Assembly (NCBI RefSeq): GCF_001886195.1
Contig: NZ_JXLB01000013.1
Location: forward strand, 20,642-84,641
DNA length: 64,000 nt
DNA from: Enterococcus ratti
GTDB lineage: Bacteria > Bacillota > Bacilli > Lactobacillales > Enterococcaceae
Direction of reading: 5' to 3'
This document shows positions 25,257 to 32,530 of the stretch, piece after piece (positions within the stretch are counted from its first letter, which is position 1; each line of letters starts with the position of its first letter). The position numbers and the translations under genes were made by a program. The notes below the pieces were generated by a model. It made no database searches, was not told where the DNA came from, and saw only the letters and a list, made by a program, of their open reading frames with translations.

Positions 25257-25277
25257 TCGCTCAGGCGGTCTTTTTTT
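25255..25277 (+). terminator. Terminator of the 25044 repressor gene
   Basis: GATCGC (25255-25260) pairs with GCGGTC (25265-25270), including one G-U pair, across TCAG. Seven T follow. It overlaps the stop codon region. Confidence 0.75.
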
Positions 25278-25317
25278 GTTTCTTGCCACTTCTTCTGGCG
25301 TTCACGCCATTGTTCCC

Positions 25318-25395
25318 CTAAAATCTAGGTTTCATTTCTTCGTGGTATTCCTGATTTAGTTTTCGCATCAAGTGTTGATGCTCTTGTAAGGTCAT
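25318..25395 (-). CDS. Mini-ORF (25 residues), possibly a broken phage gene
   Basis: An ATG at 25395 follows GGAGG with good spacing, and the frame reads MTLQEHQHLMRKLNQEYHEE then MKPRF-stop. In another frame, immediately downstream, GEQWRERQKKWQETKKDRL continues the same charged style, so a frameshift may have split a longer protein. An 18-codon frame ending in ATGA precedes it. The 25278-25541 stretch otherwise holds only the inverted repeat listed next. Confidence 0.3.
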   Translation of the reverse strand: MTLQEHQHLMRKLNQEYHEEMKPRF

Positions 25396-25434
25396 TCGCT
25401 CCCTCCTTCGTCTCTCACCGTCACCACCTCCAAG

Positions 25435-25505
25435 AAGAGGAGTTGCATTATGAAAAAGTAGTATGAGTAGCAGATATAGAAAGGAGGTAACCTGCAACTC
25501 CTCTT
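25435..25505. repeat. 13-bp perfect inverted repeat
   Basis: AAGAGGAGTTGCA (25435-25447) and TGCAACTCCTCTT (25493-25505) form a perfect 13-bp dyad with a 45-base loop. The loop contains a Shine-Dalgarno-like AAGGAGG. No T-run follows on either strand, so it is not a simple terminator. It may be an RNA control element for the early operon, or a protein site. Confidence 0.5.
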
Positions 25506-25541
25506 TTCGGAAGCGGTGAGTATGTGATAAATTTTGTATAT

Positions 25542-25826
25542 TTAAATCTCAAATGTTTCTTTTAAGAACCTTTGCAATTCAGTTCGTTCAATTCGAATAT
25601 CTTGTTCACTCCATTGTTGAATCTTTAAACCTTTTGAAATCCAACCGCTTAATTTGTCATCACCAATTCTCAATATTTCTTTTACTTGAGACTTATTCGG
25701 GTAAGGTGGTAATTCAACAGTTTTAGTCAACAAGCTGGATCGCTTTTCGATTTCTTTCAAAACAATAAAAGTAATATTACTTGCTAATTCGTTTTGAATT
25801 ACTTCATCTGGAATGTTTAGTTGCAT
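25542..25826 (-). CDS. DUF771-family phage protein
   Basis: 94 residues. The C-terminal two thirds (LPPYPNKSQVKEILRIGDDK then LSGWISKGLKIQQWSEQDIR) match the DUF771 family of phage early proteins, which look like small MerR/excisionase-type winged helices (a K-x-L-x-I-G-x-x-x-L-x-x-W pattern). It is commonly found just after the cro/antirepressor region, as here. A DNA-binding role is inferred. Confidence 0.8.
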   Translation of the reverse strand: MQLNIPDEVIQNELASNITFIVLKEIEKRSSLLTKTVELPPYPNKSQVKEILRIGDDKLSGWISKGLKIQQWSEQDIRIERTELQRFLKETFEI

Positions 25827-25942
25827 AGATTACACCTCCTACACTGTTGATTTTCTTGAAACCAATTTAAAATTAAAATCAATGTTAATTAATGATAATA
25901 ATTTTGAAATTCTAGAAATCAAATTTGATGATGATTCTTGCT

Positions 25943-26161
25943 TTATCGAATTTTAATAAAGTTGGATTCATATTGAAGCTTGTTATAAACCCATTGGAGA
26001 CTTGCATACGCATCATCGTATGTTAAGTCCCTATTTTTTAATTCAGCTAAAATTGCTTTTCCTGATTCTTCAACTTCTTTTGAAAAACCAAATTTATCAA
26101 CGTCATTATTACGCTTAAATTTTGTTAAATAATGTTCTTTTTTATTTATCTGTTTTTCCAT
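25943..26161 (-). CDS. Small phage early protein, paralogue of 26540-26764
   Basis: 72 residues. Its second half (ILAELKNRDLTYDDAYASLQ then WVYNKL) resembles that of the gene at 26540-26764 (VLEEVKKNDMSYVEANEALR), so the two arose by duplication. No motif is recognised. Its start overlaps the end of the frameshifted ORF upstream. Confidence 0.6.
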   Translation of the reverse strand: MEKQINKKEHYLTKFKRNNDVDKFGFSKEVEESGKAILAELKNRDLTYDDAYASLQWVYNKLQYESNFIKIR

Positions 26162-26290
26162 ACTCTCACCTCACGCTGGTTGTTTTCACCCTTAACTTCA
26201 TAGCTAAAGCCATATTTATCAAAAATCAAAGTTCCTGTTTCTGTCTCAATAATTAGTCAATTCTTTATCATGTGTATTGTTCCTTCCATT
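26146..26290 (-). pseudogene. Frameshifted small early gene
   Basis: From ATG at 26290 the frame begins MEGNNTHDKELTNY and stops. The remainder, LIIETETGTLIFDKYGFSYE then VKGENNQREVRV, is open in another frame and ends inside the next gene's start at 26146. The interval of 145 bases is not a multiple of three. A ribosome site (GAGGTG) precedes the ATG. It looks like a recently broken roughly 48-residue protein, or is possibly read through a frameshift. Confidence 0.4.
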
Positions 26291-26309
26291 CTTTTCACCT
26301 CACTCTGGT

Positions 26310-26339
26310 TGTTTACTTTTTACCTCGTTTGATATAATT
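26310..26339 (+). promoter_or_regulatory. Promoter for the small rightward gene
   Basis: TTGTTT (26310-26315) and a consensus TATAAT (26334-26339) are separated by 18 bp. They lie about 20 bases before the start codon of 26361 and are followed by AAGGAGGTG. Confidence 0.65.
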
Positions 26340-26360
26340 AGTTCAAGGAGGTGATTACTC

Positions 26361-26543
26361 TTGAAAGATATAGTTTATGTTGAAACTTTATCCAACCGAG
26401 ACTCTGATTTAGTCGTCAATGAATATTTAAAACATGGTTGGATATTGATCAACGTCTGCCAATTTGGTACTCCTGAAGGGATGGATATTGCTTATATCGT
26501 TGGAGCTACCAAAGAAGTATATGAAAAAGGAATACCAGTTTAA
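26361..26543 (+). CDS. Small phage protein (DUF1737-like), TTG start
   Basis: 60 residues starting at TTG, fixed by AAGGAGGTG seven bases upstream and a strong promoter. The pattern NEYLKHGWILINVCQFG then YIVGATKE resembles small phage proteins containing L-x-x-G-W-x-L...Y-x-V-G (DUF1737-like). It runs opposite to the early operon that surrounds it and could give antisense transcripts across the neighbouring gene, whose stop overlaps its own. The function is unknown. Confidence 0.6.
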   Translation: MKDIVYVETLSNRDSDLVVNEYLKHGWILINVCQFGTPEGMDIAYIVGATKEVYEKGIPV

Positions 26544-26764
26544 ATTTTTATATTCAAAACTTTTTCATAAAGCGCTGCGTCTACTAAACGTAGCGCTTCG
26601 TTTGCTTCTACATAACTCATATCATTCTTTTTAACTTCTTCTAAAACCAATTGTGCAAAACTTGAATATTTAGATTTTGAAATTTCTTCTAATGGTGTTT
26701 TTACCGTTTTAGAATATTCTTTAACAGGGATTGATTTTTCATATCTTGGTGTTTGATTATTCAT
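26540..26764 (-). CDS. Small phage early protein, paralogue of 25943-26161
   Basis: 74 residues. The N-terminus is basic and disordered (TPRYEKSIPVKEYSKTVKTP) and the C-terminal helical part is shared with the gene at 25943. It is the second gene of the leftward operon after the Cro-like gene. Its end overlaps the convergent 26361 gene by four bases. The function is unknown. Confidence 0.6.
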   Translation of the reverse strand: MNNQTPRYEKSIPVKEYSKTVKTPLEEISKSKYSSFAQLVLEEVKKNDMSYVEANEALRLVDAALYEKVLNIKI

Positions 26765-26775
26765 TTTCTCACCTC

Positions 26776-26976
26776 CTACGCTGGTTGATTGCTAGAATCT
26801 ACTTCTAACTTGATATCCAAAAGTTCTTCGATTTGTTTTAAACGTTCCTTAGGTTTTCTTTTTTCGATAAAAATATCTCGCAAATAAGTAATTGATATAC
26901 CCATTCGTCGAGCTAATTCTCGTTGACTCCAACCTTTCTTGATTAATGCAATTAATACTTGCTGTTTTAAAGTCAT
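26776..26976 (-). CDS. Cro-like XRE repressor (outer switch)
   Basis: 66 residues with a clear helix-turn-helix (KKGWSQRELARRMGISITYL) at about 13-32. It is the first gene read leftward from the promoter at 27201-27173 and lies opposite the CI-like gene at 27252. It probably shuts the lysogeny promoter during early growth. The start is ATG at 26976 with AAAGGAG upstream. Confidence 0.85.
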   Translation of the reverse strand: MTLKQQVLIALIKKGWSQRELARRMGISITYLRDIFIEKRKPKERLKQIEELLDIKLEVDSSNQPA

Positions 26977-27000
26977 TAAATATCATCTCCTTTTAAAACG

Positions 27001-27220
27001 AAAATTTTACATTGTTTTTTTACTTTAAGATTGACATACAGTGTAATATATTGCATAATGTAAGCATAGGAAATACAGCACACAAAATACGAGCTTTACT
27101 TATGTCTGAGGAGACTATTAAGTGATTACTTATTTGCTTTTTGTGTGTCGTGAATATCTTGCTTACAAATAAAGTATAATGCAATATTTTACATAAGTCA
27201 ACTTAAAAATGTAAAATTTT
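27001..27220. promoter_or_regulatory. Outer switch: face-to-face promoters in a symmetric control region
   Basis: Rightward promoter: TTGACA (27031-27036), 17 bp, CATAAT (27054-27059), reading to the CI-like gene. Leftward promoter: TTGACT (27201-27196), 17 bp, TATACT (27178-27173), reading to the Cro-like gene. The two point at each other, so transcripts overlap for about 100 bases. Inverted copies flank the centre near 27113: TATTGCATAAT (27049-27059) with ATAATGCAATA (27176-27186); GCACACAAAA (27078-27087) with TTTTGTGTGT (27139-27148); AAAATTTTACATT (27001-27013) with AAATGTAAAATTTT (27207-27220). The -10-proximal pair are likely operators. Confidence 0.72.
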
Positions 27221-27251
27221 ACTTTTTTTGTAGTCTAGGAGGAATAAAATA

Positions 27252-27662
27252 ATGCTTTTAGATAGAGTTGACAACCTTATTAAAGAAAAAAAAATGACTA
27301 GAGCAGAATTAGAAAGAAAGCTAGATTTTAGCGCTGGAAGTTTAAGAAATTGGAATAAAAGTACTCCATCTGGAGATAAAATACAAAAAGTAGCAGATTA
27401 CTTTGATGTATCAACTGATTATCTTTTAGGCCGTACTGATAAACGCCATTATTATGATTTGACAGAAAAAGAAAAGAAAGATATCGCTATCCAAGCTGAA
27501 AAATTACTTGAAGGCTTAGATTCAGATGCTGAAACAAATTATTACGGTGAACCTTTAGACGATGAAGATAAGGAAAAATTATACGATGCTATTCAACTTG
27601 CATTATCCTTAACTAAGGTTAAAGCAAAGAAAAAATTTACTCCTAAAAAATATCGTCAATAG
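27252..27662 (+). CDS. CI-like phage repressor (XRE)
   Basis: 136 residues with an N-terminal helix-turn-helix (KKMTRAELERKLDFSAGSLR, ending YFDVSTDYLLGRTD) and a charged C-terminal half lacking the S24 peptidase found in LexA-like repressors. It is therefore not self-cleaving; inactivation is expected through the ImmA-like protease encoded next. AGGAGG lies eight bases before the ATG. It should hold lysogeny by binding the symmetric region upstream. Confidence 0.9.
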   Translation: MLLDRVDNLIKEKKMTRAELERKLDFSAGSLRNWNKSTPSGDKIQKVADYFDVSTDYLLGRTDKRHYYDLTEKEKKDIAIQAEKLLEGLDSDAETNYYGEPLDDEDKEKLYDAIQLALSLTKVKAKKKFTPKKYRQ

Positions 27663-27674
27663 GTGGTCTTTTAT

Positions 27675-28127
27675 ATGCATTTAAACAAATACTGGATTTT
27701 AGAAGAAATAGAAAAATTATTTGTAGAATTTGGATCTGATGCAATTAATCCATATAAAATAATCAATTATTCTGATATAGATTTAATTGAAACTAATTTA
27801 GGAAATAAAACATTAGGACAAACTATACACAATAAAAGATGTTATGTAATATTAATCAATCAAAATCTATCTTATTCTATGAAAAGGTTTGTGTTATGGC
27901 ATGAAATAGCCCACGTTAGACTTCATAAAGGTATTTCTACTGCTGCTTTCAGAACAAATAATTTAAATCGCATGATTTATGATATAGAAGCTGAGGCTAA
28001 TATGTTTGCAATTGAAATGTTAACTAGAACAATAGATGAACAAGATTTATCTTATATGAGTCAGTTCCAAATTATTGAATATTTAGGACTTCCTCATAAT
28101 CTTGAACATTTAGTATTACAATATTAA
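27675..28127 (+). CDS. ImmA/IrrE-family metallopeptidase (anti-repressor)
   Basis: The ATG at 27675, eight bases after AGGTGG, is preferred to a GTG at 27663. The 150-residue protein has the zinc motif FVLWHEIAHVRLHKG (HEIAH) at about residues 72-86 and a downstream EAEANMFAIEML third-ligand region. Co-transcription with the CI-like gene matches the ImmR/ImmA arrangement of ICEBs1, in which the protease cleaves the repressor on induction. Confidence 0.9.
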   Translation: MHLNKYWILEEIEKLFVEFGSDAINPYKIINYSDIDLIETNLGNKTLGQTIHNKRCYVILINQNLSYSMKRFVLWHEIAHVRLHKGISTAAFRTNNLNRMIYDIEAEANMFAIEMLTRTIDEQDLSYMSQFQIIEYLGLPHNLEHLVLQY

Positions 28128-28216
28128 AAATAAAAAAGCCCATGCTTTCACATGGACTCTTCCTCATTTCTGAGTAAGCTCTACAATAATTATATCAAAG
28201 AAATGAGGAATGGAAA

Positions 28217-28819
28217 ATGAAAAGAAGAATAACACGTAACAAAAGAAAAACAAATAGATTTATAGGATGTTTTACAATTCTTGTGGTTATTTTTCTAATA
28301 GTTCCCTTGAGTATTACATTAGTAAACAGTAACACAAAATCACAAACTATTGAAGAACAGTTAAAAGGAGTAAGTAAAAATACTGAACTCAATATTGAGG
28401 ATAAAAATGCACTTATAACTATTAAAAATGCCAGTGGAATATCAAGCGGAAATTTATTTATAAATGTAGGTTTCCCAGAAATTGTTGCTAAAGATTTAAA
28501 AATTTTAAAAAATGAAGGATACGAAAATATTCTCATAAAAGTAATTACTGACTTTGTAAATGATAAAGGAAACGAATATGAAGGAGTTTTGATGTCAGCA
28601 CTATTTGAAAACTCAACAATACAAAACATAAATTTTGAAAACTGGATAACAAAAATCACAGCTGACTCATCTTCGTTTTATGAATTATCATCTGCTTATT
28701 ATATACAACCAAAATACTATATTGATAACAAAAATGAACAAACAATTCCAAAATACAATTCTAAAACTTCTAAAATTCTTTTTTGGAATTACAATGCTTA
28801 TCTTCCTGAACAAAATTAA
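28217..28819 (+). CDS. Membrane-anchored lysogeny-module protein, unknown function
   Basis: 200 residues with a basic N-terminus, one membrane span (about 15-36: FIGCFTILVVIFLIVPLSIT) and an exported domain of about 160 residues. The domain lacks cysteines after the anchor and any enzyme motif I know. It has its own ribosome site. Located between the repressor cassette and the integrase, where temperate phages of Firmicutes often carry superinfection-exclusion proteins, it may have such a role, but that is inference from position and topology. Confidence 0.65.
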   Translation: MKRRITRNKRKTNRFIGCFTILVVIFLIVPLSITLVNSNTKSQTIEEQLKGVSKNTELNIEDKNALITIKNASGISSGNLFINVGFPEIVAKDLKILKNEGYENILIKVITDFVNDKGNEYEGVLMSALFENSTIQNINFENWITKITADSSSFYELSSAYYIQPKYYIDNKNEQTIPKYNSKTSKILFWNYNAYLPEQN

Positions 28820-28876
28820 AGCCTTCGAGCTTTTCTTTTACAACAGACAAGAACATATATTCGAAAGGAGAAAAAT

Positions 28877-29191
28877 ATGCAATATCAAGAATTCAAAGAA
28901 TGGTTAGAAAACAATTCTAATTCAAAACATATATTTTTAACCAAATGGAAAAACTATCAAATATCAAAAAATAGTAAACGAACTGGAAAAACAAAAAAGT
29001 GGGATGATGATAAAATCATTCGTACTGGCGAAGAAGAATGGAAAAAAATTGTGGCAAATACCTATCAAAAACTTAAATCTCATTTAGGAATTCCAAAATA
29101 CAACGGATATCAAGAATGGATTGATTTTATAGAAAAAAATGAGATTTTAGAATCATTTGATAACAGTATTTTAGAAATAGAATTAGAATAG
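28877..29191 (+). CDS. Small lysogeny-module protein, unknown function
   Basis: 104 residues, strongly charged and tryptophan-rich (YQEFKEWLENNSNSKHIFLT, KYNGYQEWIDFIEKNE), with a good ribosome site (AAAGGAG). It has no membrane span. It ends 12 bases before the integrase ATG and is probably co-transcribed with it. I do not recognise it; excisionase activity cannot be claimed. Confidence 0.6.
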   Translation: MQYQEFKEWLENNSNSKHIFLTKWKNYQISKNSKRTGKTKKWDDDKIIRTGEEEWKKIVANTYQKLKSHLGIPKYNGYQEWIDFIEKNEILESFDNSILEIELE

Positions 29192-29203
29192 GAGTTGGAT
29201 TTT

Positions 29204-30349
29204 ATGGCAATGATTAAGCAATACCAAAAGAAAAATGGTGAAAAAGCCTGGTACTTCAAGACATATCTTGGTATCGATCCATTAACTGGAAAGAAGAGAT
29301 ATACAACTAAAAGAGGATTCAAAACACAAAAAGAAGCGAAAATCGCACTAGCTAGACTAGAAGTTTTAGCTACAGATAAAAAACTAGTAAAAGATAATAA
29401 CTACACTTTTACACAAGTAAAAGATATGTGGATTGAACAATATAAACCAACAGTCAGAGAAAGTACTTACTTACGTGTTAAGTTTTTGTTTGATAAAAAC
29501 ATTTCAACTTTTTTTGGAAATAAAAAAATACAAAGCTATAACATAGCTTACTGTCAAGAAGCTATCAACAAATGGAAAGAACAATATTCTACCTATAAAG
29601 CTTTAAAATGTTATACATCTGCAGTTTTTGATTATGCAAAAAAAATGAACCTAATTAAAGAAAATCCTATGAAAGAAGTAACTTTTTCAAAAGGAGAACG
29701 CAAGCAAAAAAAGACTAAATTAAAATATTTTGAAAAAGAAGAATTACAAGATTTTCTTGAATGCTGTCAAAAAGACAAATTCCCTATAACTTATCCTCTA
29801 TTCAGAGTTCTAGCTTTTACAGGAATACGAAAAGGTGAAGCATTAGCATTAACTTGGGACGATGTAGATTTTTTTAATAAAACACTTGAAATCAATAAAA
29901 CTATCACGAGAAATTCAGATAATAAATTTATTTCTACACCACCAAAAACAAACACATCTATTAGAAAAATTTCGCTAGATGACGAAACACTAAATATTTT
30001 GAAGGCATGGAAAACTCAGCAAAAACGTTATTTACTTGCCCATGGTCAACATGCTAAAACAAAGAATCAAATAATTTTTTCTTCTAAAAACAATAATTAT
30101 ATAGATATAACTCGACCTAATATTATTTTATCTAGAATATGCAAAGAACATAATTTCAATGATATTACCATACATGGCTTCCGTCATACACATTGTAGCT
30201 TATTATTTGAAGCTGGTTTGTCTGTCAAAGAAGTTCAAGAAAGGTTAGGACATTCAGATATTCATACAACAATGAACATATACACTCATGTGACTAAAAA
30301 ACAAAAAGAAAGGTCTGCTGATAAGTTTGCAGCTTATTTAAATTTTTAA
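29204..30349 (+). CDS. int: Phage tyrosine integrase
   Basis: The ATG at 29204 follows AGGAG. 381 residues: an N-terminal AP2-like arm-binding domain (AWYFKTYLGIDPLTGKKRYT then TKRGFKTQKEAKIALARLE), a SAM-like core-binding domain (about 60-155), and the catalytic domain. The arginine (RVLAFTGIRKGEALALTWDD), the HxxR box (IHGFRHTHCSLLFEAG), the next histidine (LGHSDIHTTMNIYTHVTKK) and the catalytic tyrosine are all present. It inserts the element at the rplL att core. The paired AGTATGGTCA repeats at both ends are its likely arm sites. Confidence 0.95.
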   Translation: MAMIKQYQKKNGEKAWYFKTYLGIDPLTGKKRYTTKRGFKTQKEAKIALARLEVLATDKKLVKDNNYTFTQVKDMWIEQYKPTVRESTYLRVKFLFDKNISTFFGNKKIQSYNIAYCQEAINKWKEQYSTYKALKCYTSAVFDYAKKMNLIKENPMKEVTFSKGERKQKKTKLKYFEKEELQDFLECCQKDKFPITYPLFRVLAFTGIRKGEALALTWDDVDFFNKTLEINKTITRNSDNKFISTPPKTNTSIRKISLDDETLNILKAWKTQQKRYLLAHGQHAKTKNQIIFSSKNNNYIDITRPNIILSRICKEHNFNDITIHGFRHTHCSLLFEAGLSVKEVQERLGHSDIHTTMNIYTHVTKKQKERSADKFAAYLNF

Positions 30350-30351
30350 AA

Positions 30352-30373
30352 AGTATGGTCAAAAGTATGGTCA
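30352..30373 (+). repeat. Right pair of AGTATGGTCA repeats (putative integrase arm sites)
   Basis: AGTATGGTCA occurs at 30352-30361 and 30364-30373, directly after the integrase stop, matching the pair at 9258-9278 in sequence and orientation. Confidence 0.65.
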
Positions 30374-30389
30374 AAAAAATAAAAAAAGA

Positions 30390-30418
30390 CTAAAAACCTT
30401 AAATATCAAGGTTTTTAG
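30390..30418. terminator. Bidirectional terminator between integrase and rplL
   Basis: A perfect 11-bp stem, CTAAAAACCTT (30390-30400) with AAGGTTTTTAG (30408-30418), has a T-rich tail on the minus strand. It lies inside the prophage yet now serves as the terminator of the host rplJL operon as well as of the integrase. Confidence 0.85.
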
Positions 30419-30436
30419 CCAATTAAAAATCAATAA

Positions 30437-30451
30437 AATTATTTAACTGTT
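30437..30451. repeat. attR: Prophage right attachment site, inside rplL
   Basis: AATTATTTAACTGTT, identical to 9140-9154. On the minus strand it encodes the last residues (V-K) and stop codon of rplL, so integration leaves the ribosomal protein unchanged. Confidence 0.8.
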
Positions 30452-30807
30452 ACAGATGCGCCAACTTCTTCAAGTTTTGCTTTTAATTCTTCTGCTTCTT
30501 CTTTAGATACACCTTCTTTAACTGGTGCTGGAGCGCCATCAACAACAGCTTTTGCTTCTTTCAAGCCTAAACCAGTTGCTTCACGAACTGCTTTGATAAC
30601 TTTCACTTTTTGATCGCCAGCTGCAGTCAATTCTACAGTAAATTCTGTTTGTTCTTCAGCAGCAGCAGCGCCACCAGCAGCAGCTACAGCTACAGGAGCA
30701 GCAGCAGATACGCCAAATTCTTCTTCAATAGCTTTAACTAGGTCGTTAAGTTCTAGGATAGTTGCTTCTTTTAACTCAGCAACGATGTTTTCAATGTTCA
30801 ATGCCAT
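30439..30807 (-). CDS. rplL: 50S ribosomal protein L7/L12
   Basis: ATG at 30807 after GGAGG; five upstream codons in frame are not translated. The 122 residues show the classical order: an N-terminal dimerisation helix pair, an alanine-rich hinge ([16 protein letters not shown]) and the C-terminal factor-binding domain ([20 protein letters not shown]). L7/L12 forms the ribosome stalk that recruits GTPase factors. Its final codons are the prophage attachment core. Confidence 0.98.
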   Translation of the reverse strand: MALNIENIVAELKEATILELNDLVKAIEEEFGVSAAAPVAVAAAGGAAAAEEQTEFTVELTAAGDQKVKVIKAVREATGLGLKEAKAVVDGAPAPVKEGVSKEEAEELKAKLEEVGASVTVK

Positions 30808-30859
30808 TATAATTTCCTCCATTTTAAATGTTAGTCGTTTTATTTATGCTATGCGGCTA

Positions 30860-31363
30860 CTAAGCTGCATCTCCGTCTTCTTTGTCTGCCACTGCTTTGA
30901 CAGCGTAAGCCACGTTTCTGACTGGCGCTTGTAGTACAGATAGCAACATAGATAGAAGTCCTTCGCGATTTGGCAATTTTGCCAACGCAGTGATTTCTTC
31001 CAATGAAGATACTTTACCTTCAATAATACCGCCTTTAATTTCTAATGCTTTTGCTTCTTTAGAAAATTCGTCCATAATTTTCGCTGGTGCAACGACACCT
31101 TCGTTACTAAACGCAACAGCTGTAGGACCAGTGAATACTTCGTCTAAGCCTTCTAATCCAGCTTTTTTTGCAGCACGAGAAAGGATTGAGTTTTTGATAA
31201 CTTTCATTTCTACGTTTGCTTCACGAAGTTGTTTACGCAAGCGAGTCACTTCATCAACAGTTAAACCACGATAATCAACAATGACTACAGAAGCTGCTGC
31301 TGTAAATTTTTCACTTACTTCATCAACGATTGCTGCTTTTTTTGCGATAATTGCTTCACTCAT
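30860..31363 (-). CDS. rplJ: 50S ribosomal protein L10
   Basis: 167 residues beginning [20 protein letters not shown], with the L10 rRNA-binding core ([20 protein letters not shown]) and the C-terminal helices that hold L7/L12 dimers. It is the first gene of the rplJL operon, with a strong ribosome site (AGGAGG). The operon is controlled by L10 itself through the structured leader upstream. Confidence 0.98.
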   Translation of the reverse strand: MSEAIIAKKAAIVDEVSEKFTAAASVVIVDYRGLTVDEVTRLRKQLREANVEMKVIKNSILSRAAKKAGLEGLDEVFTGPTAVAFSNEGVVAPAKIMDEFSKEAKALEIKGGIIEGKVSSLEEITALAKLPNREGLLSMLLSVLQAPVRNVAYAVKAVADKEDGDAA

Positions 31364-31544
31364 TTTTGAGTTTCACCTCCTGAATTTTGATGGAAGAGTT
31401 TCTTATTTTATAAGCCTTTACTTCTAGCGTAGACTTATTCTCGTTTTTCACTTATCCACGTCGTTTTTAATGAATTACTTGAAAAAAACGTCGCTTACGC
31501 CCAGTAATTATCATCTATTCACTTCATTGCTAGTGATCCACGAC

Positions 31545-31661
31545 AAAAAACTCTATGCCACCGCAGACATAGAGGGACTATTGAATATATTCAATAAACG
31601 TCCTCGGTAGGAAATTAAGGCAATGCCACCTACTGTCTTCGGTACAAGTTAATTATTAACC
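31545..31661 (-). ncRNA. L10 leader with attenuator terminator
   Basis: The minus strand from the start point near 31661 carries the conserved L10-leader core (ACCGAAGACAGTAGGTGGC, then CCTTAATTTCCTACCGAGGA). This folds into the kink-turn stem bound by L10(L12)4. Just downstream CTCTATG (31574-31568) pairs with CATAGAG (31557-31551), followed by six T, giving a leader terminator. Excess L10 is expected to favour termination, as described for Firmicute rplJL leaders. Confidence 0.88.
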
Positions 31662-31667
31662 TCAACT

Positions 31668-31696
31668 AGCTTAGCACGCTAAACTAGTCGAGTCAA
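31668..31696 (-). promoter_or_regulatory. rplJL promoter
   Basis: TTGACT (31696-31691), a 17-bp spacer, and an extended -10 TGC-TAAGCT with the hexamer at 31673-31668. Transcription would start about 7 bases on, at the beginning of the L10 leader. A hairpin (ACTAGCTTAG / CTAAACTAGT) overlaps the promoter. Confidence 0.75.
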
Positions 31697-31738
31697 GAAT
31701 TATTTTCAGTTGGATCAATCAACGTTCTAATTTAAGGA

Positions 31739-32428
31739 TTAGAAAGAAGCTTGATCTACATGGATACCGGGGCCAAATGTCGTTGTAATTGTGATATTTT
31801 TCATGTATTGACCTTTAGCTGCGGATGGCTTAGCTTTCACTAATACATCATGAATTGCCGCAAAGTTTTCAACTAATTTGTCATTGTCAAATGATACTTT
31901 ACCGATTGGCACATGAATATTTCCAGCTTTGTCCACGCGGTAAGTAACTTTACCAGCTTTTACTTCGTTTACAGCTTTCGTTACGTCCATTGTAACCGTA
32001 CCAGTTTTAGGGTTTGGCATTAAGCCTTTAGGTCCTAAGACACGTCCTAAACGACCTACTGTAGCCATCATATCAGGGGTAGCAACAACGACATCAAAAT
32101 CAAACCATCCGTTTTGAATCTTTTGAACCATGTCATCATCCCCGACAAAATCAGCCCCTGCAGCTTCTGCTTCTTTTGCTTTATCGCCTTTGGCAAAAAC
32201 TAAAACAGTTTGCGTTTTACCCGTTCCATTTGGTAACACTACTGCCCCACGAATTTGTTGATCCGCCTTTTTAGGATCTACGTTTAAACGATAAGCAACT
32301 TCAACGGTTGCATCAAATTTTGCAACGTTTGTTTCTTTTGCTAAAGCTACTGCTTCGGCAACAGGATAAGCTTTACTTGAATCAACTTTTTTTAATGCTT
32401 CTTGCATTTTTTTGCTCTTTTTAGCCAT
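31739..32428 (-). CDS. rplA: 50S ribosomal protein L1
   Basis: 229 residues, full length, with the L1 signature block GGADF-like [20 protein letters not shown] and [21 protein letters not shown]1 forms the mobile stalk at the E-site and in many bacteria represses its own mRNA. It is co-transcribed with rplK, about 100 bp apart, and has AGGAGG before its ATG. Confidence 0.98.
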   Translation of the reverse strand: MAKKSKKMQEALKKVDSSKAYPVAEAVALAKETNVAKFDATVEVAYRLNVDPKKADQQIRGAVVLPNGTGKTQTVLVFAKGDKAKEAEAAGADFVGDDDMVQKIQNGWFDFDVVVATPDMMATVGRLGRVLGPKGLMPNPKTGTVTMDVTKAVNEVKAGKVTYRVDKAGNIHVPIGKVSFDNDKLVENFAAIHDVLVKAKPSAAKGQYMKNITITTTFGPGIHVDQASF

Positions 32429-32530
32429 TTTGGTTCCTCCTTGATTGTGGTTATAACGGTTGTACCTCCCACGTGTTCTATATCTTTCAATACAGAGCCA
32501 ACTGAGAAGCTACTTTCTTAGGGATAAAGA

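Larger units (their letters stand above)
9140..30451. mobile_element. Defective siphovirus-type prophage inserted at the 3' end of rplL
   Basis: Bounded by 15-bp direct repeats, with the integrase next to the right end and accessory genes next to the left end. From right to left it holds the integrase, two unknown genes, ImmA-like and CI-like genes, the Cro-like gene, early genes, YqaJ and RecT, small early genes, a truncated tape measure gene, distal tail, tail endopeptidase, baseplate and fibre genes, holin, amidase, and an accessory pair. Terminase, portal, protease, capsid, head-tail connectors and the major tail protein are missing, as are replication initiator and helicase genes. At 21.3 kb it is about half the length of a complete relative. 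It should not form particles on its own, although lysis and recombination genes look intact. Confidence 0.9.

Noticed and set aside
28195..28659. Leftward 154-codon frame opposite the membrane protein gene
   Set aside because: Antisense shadow of 28217-28819, which has a better ribosome site, signal-like N-terminus and operon position.
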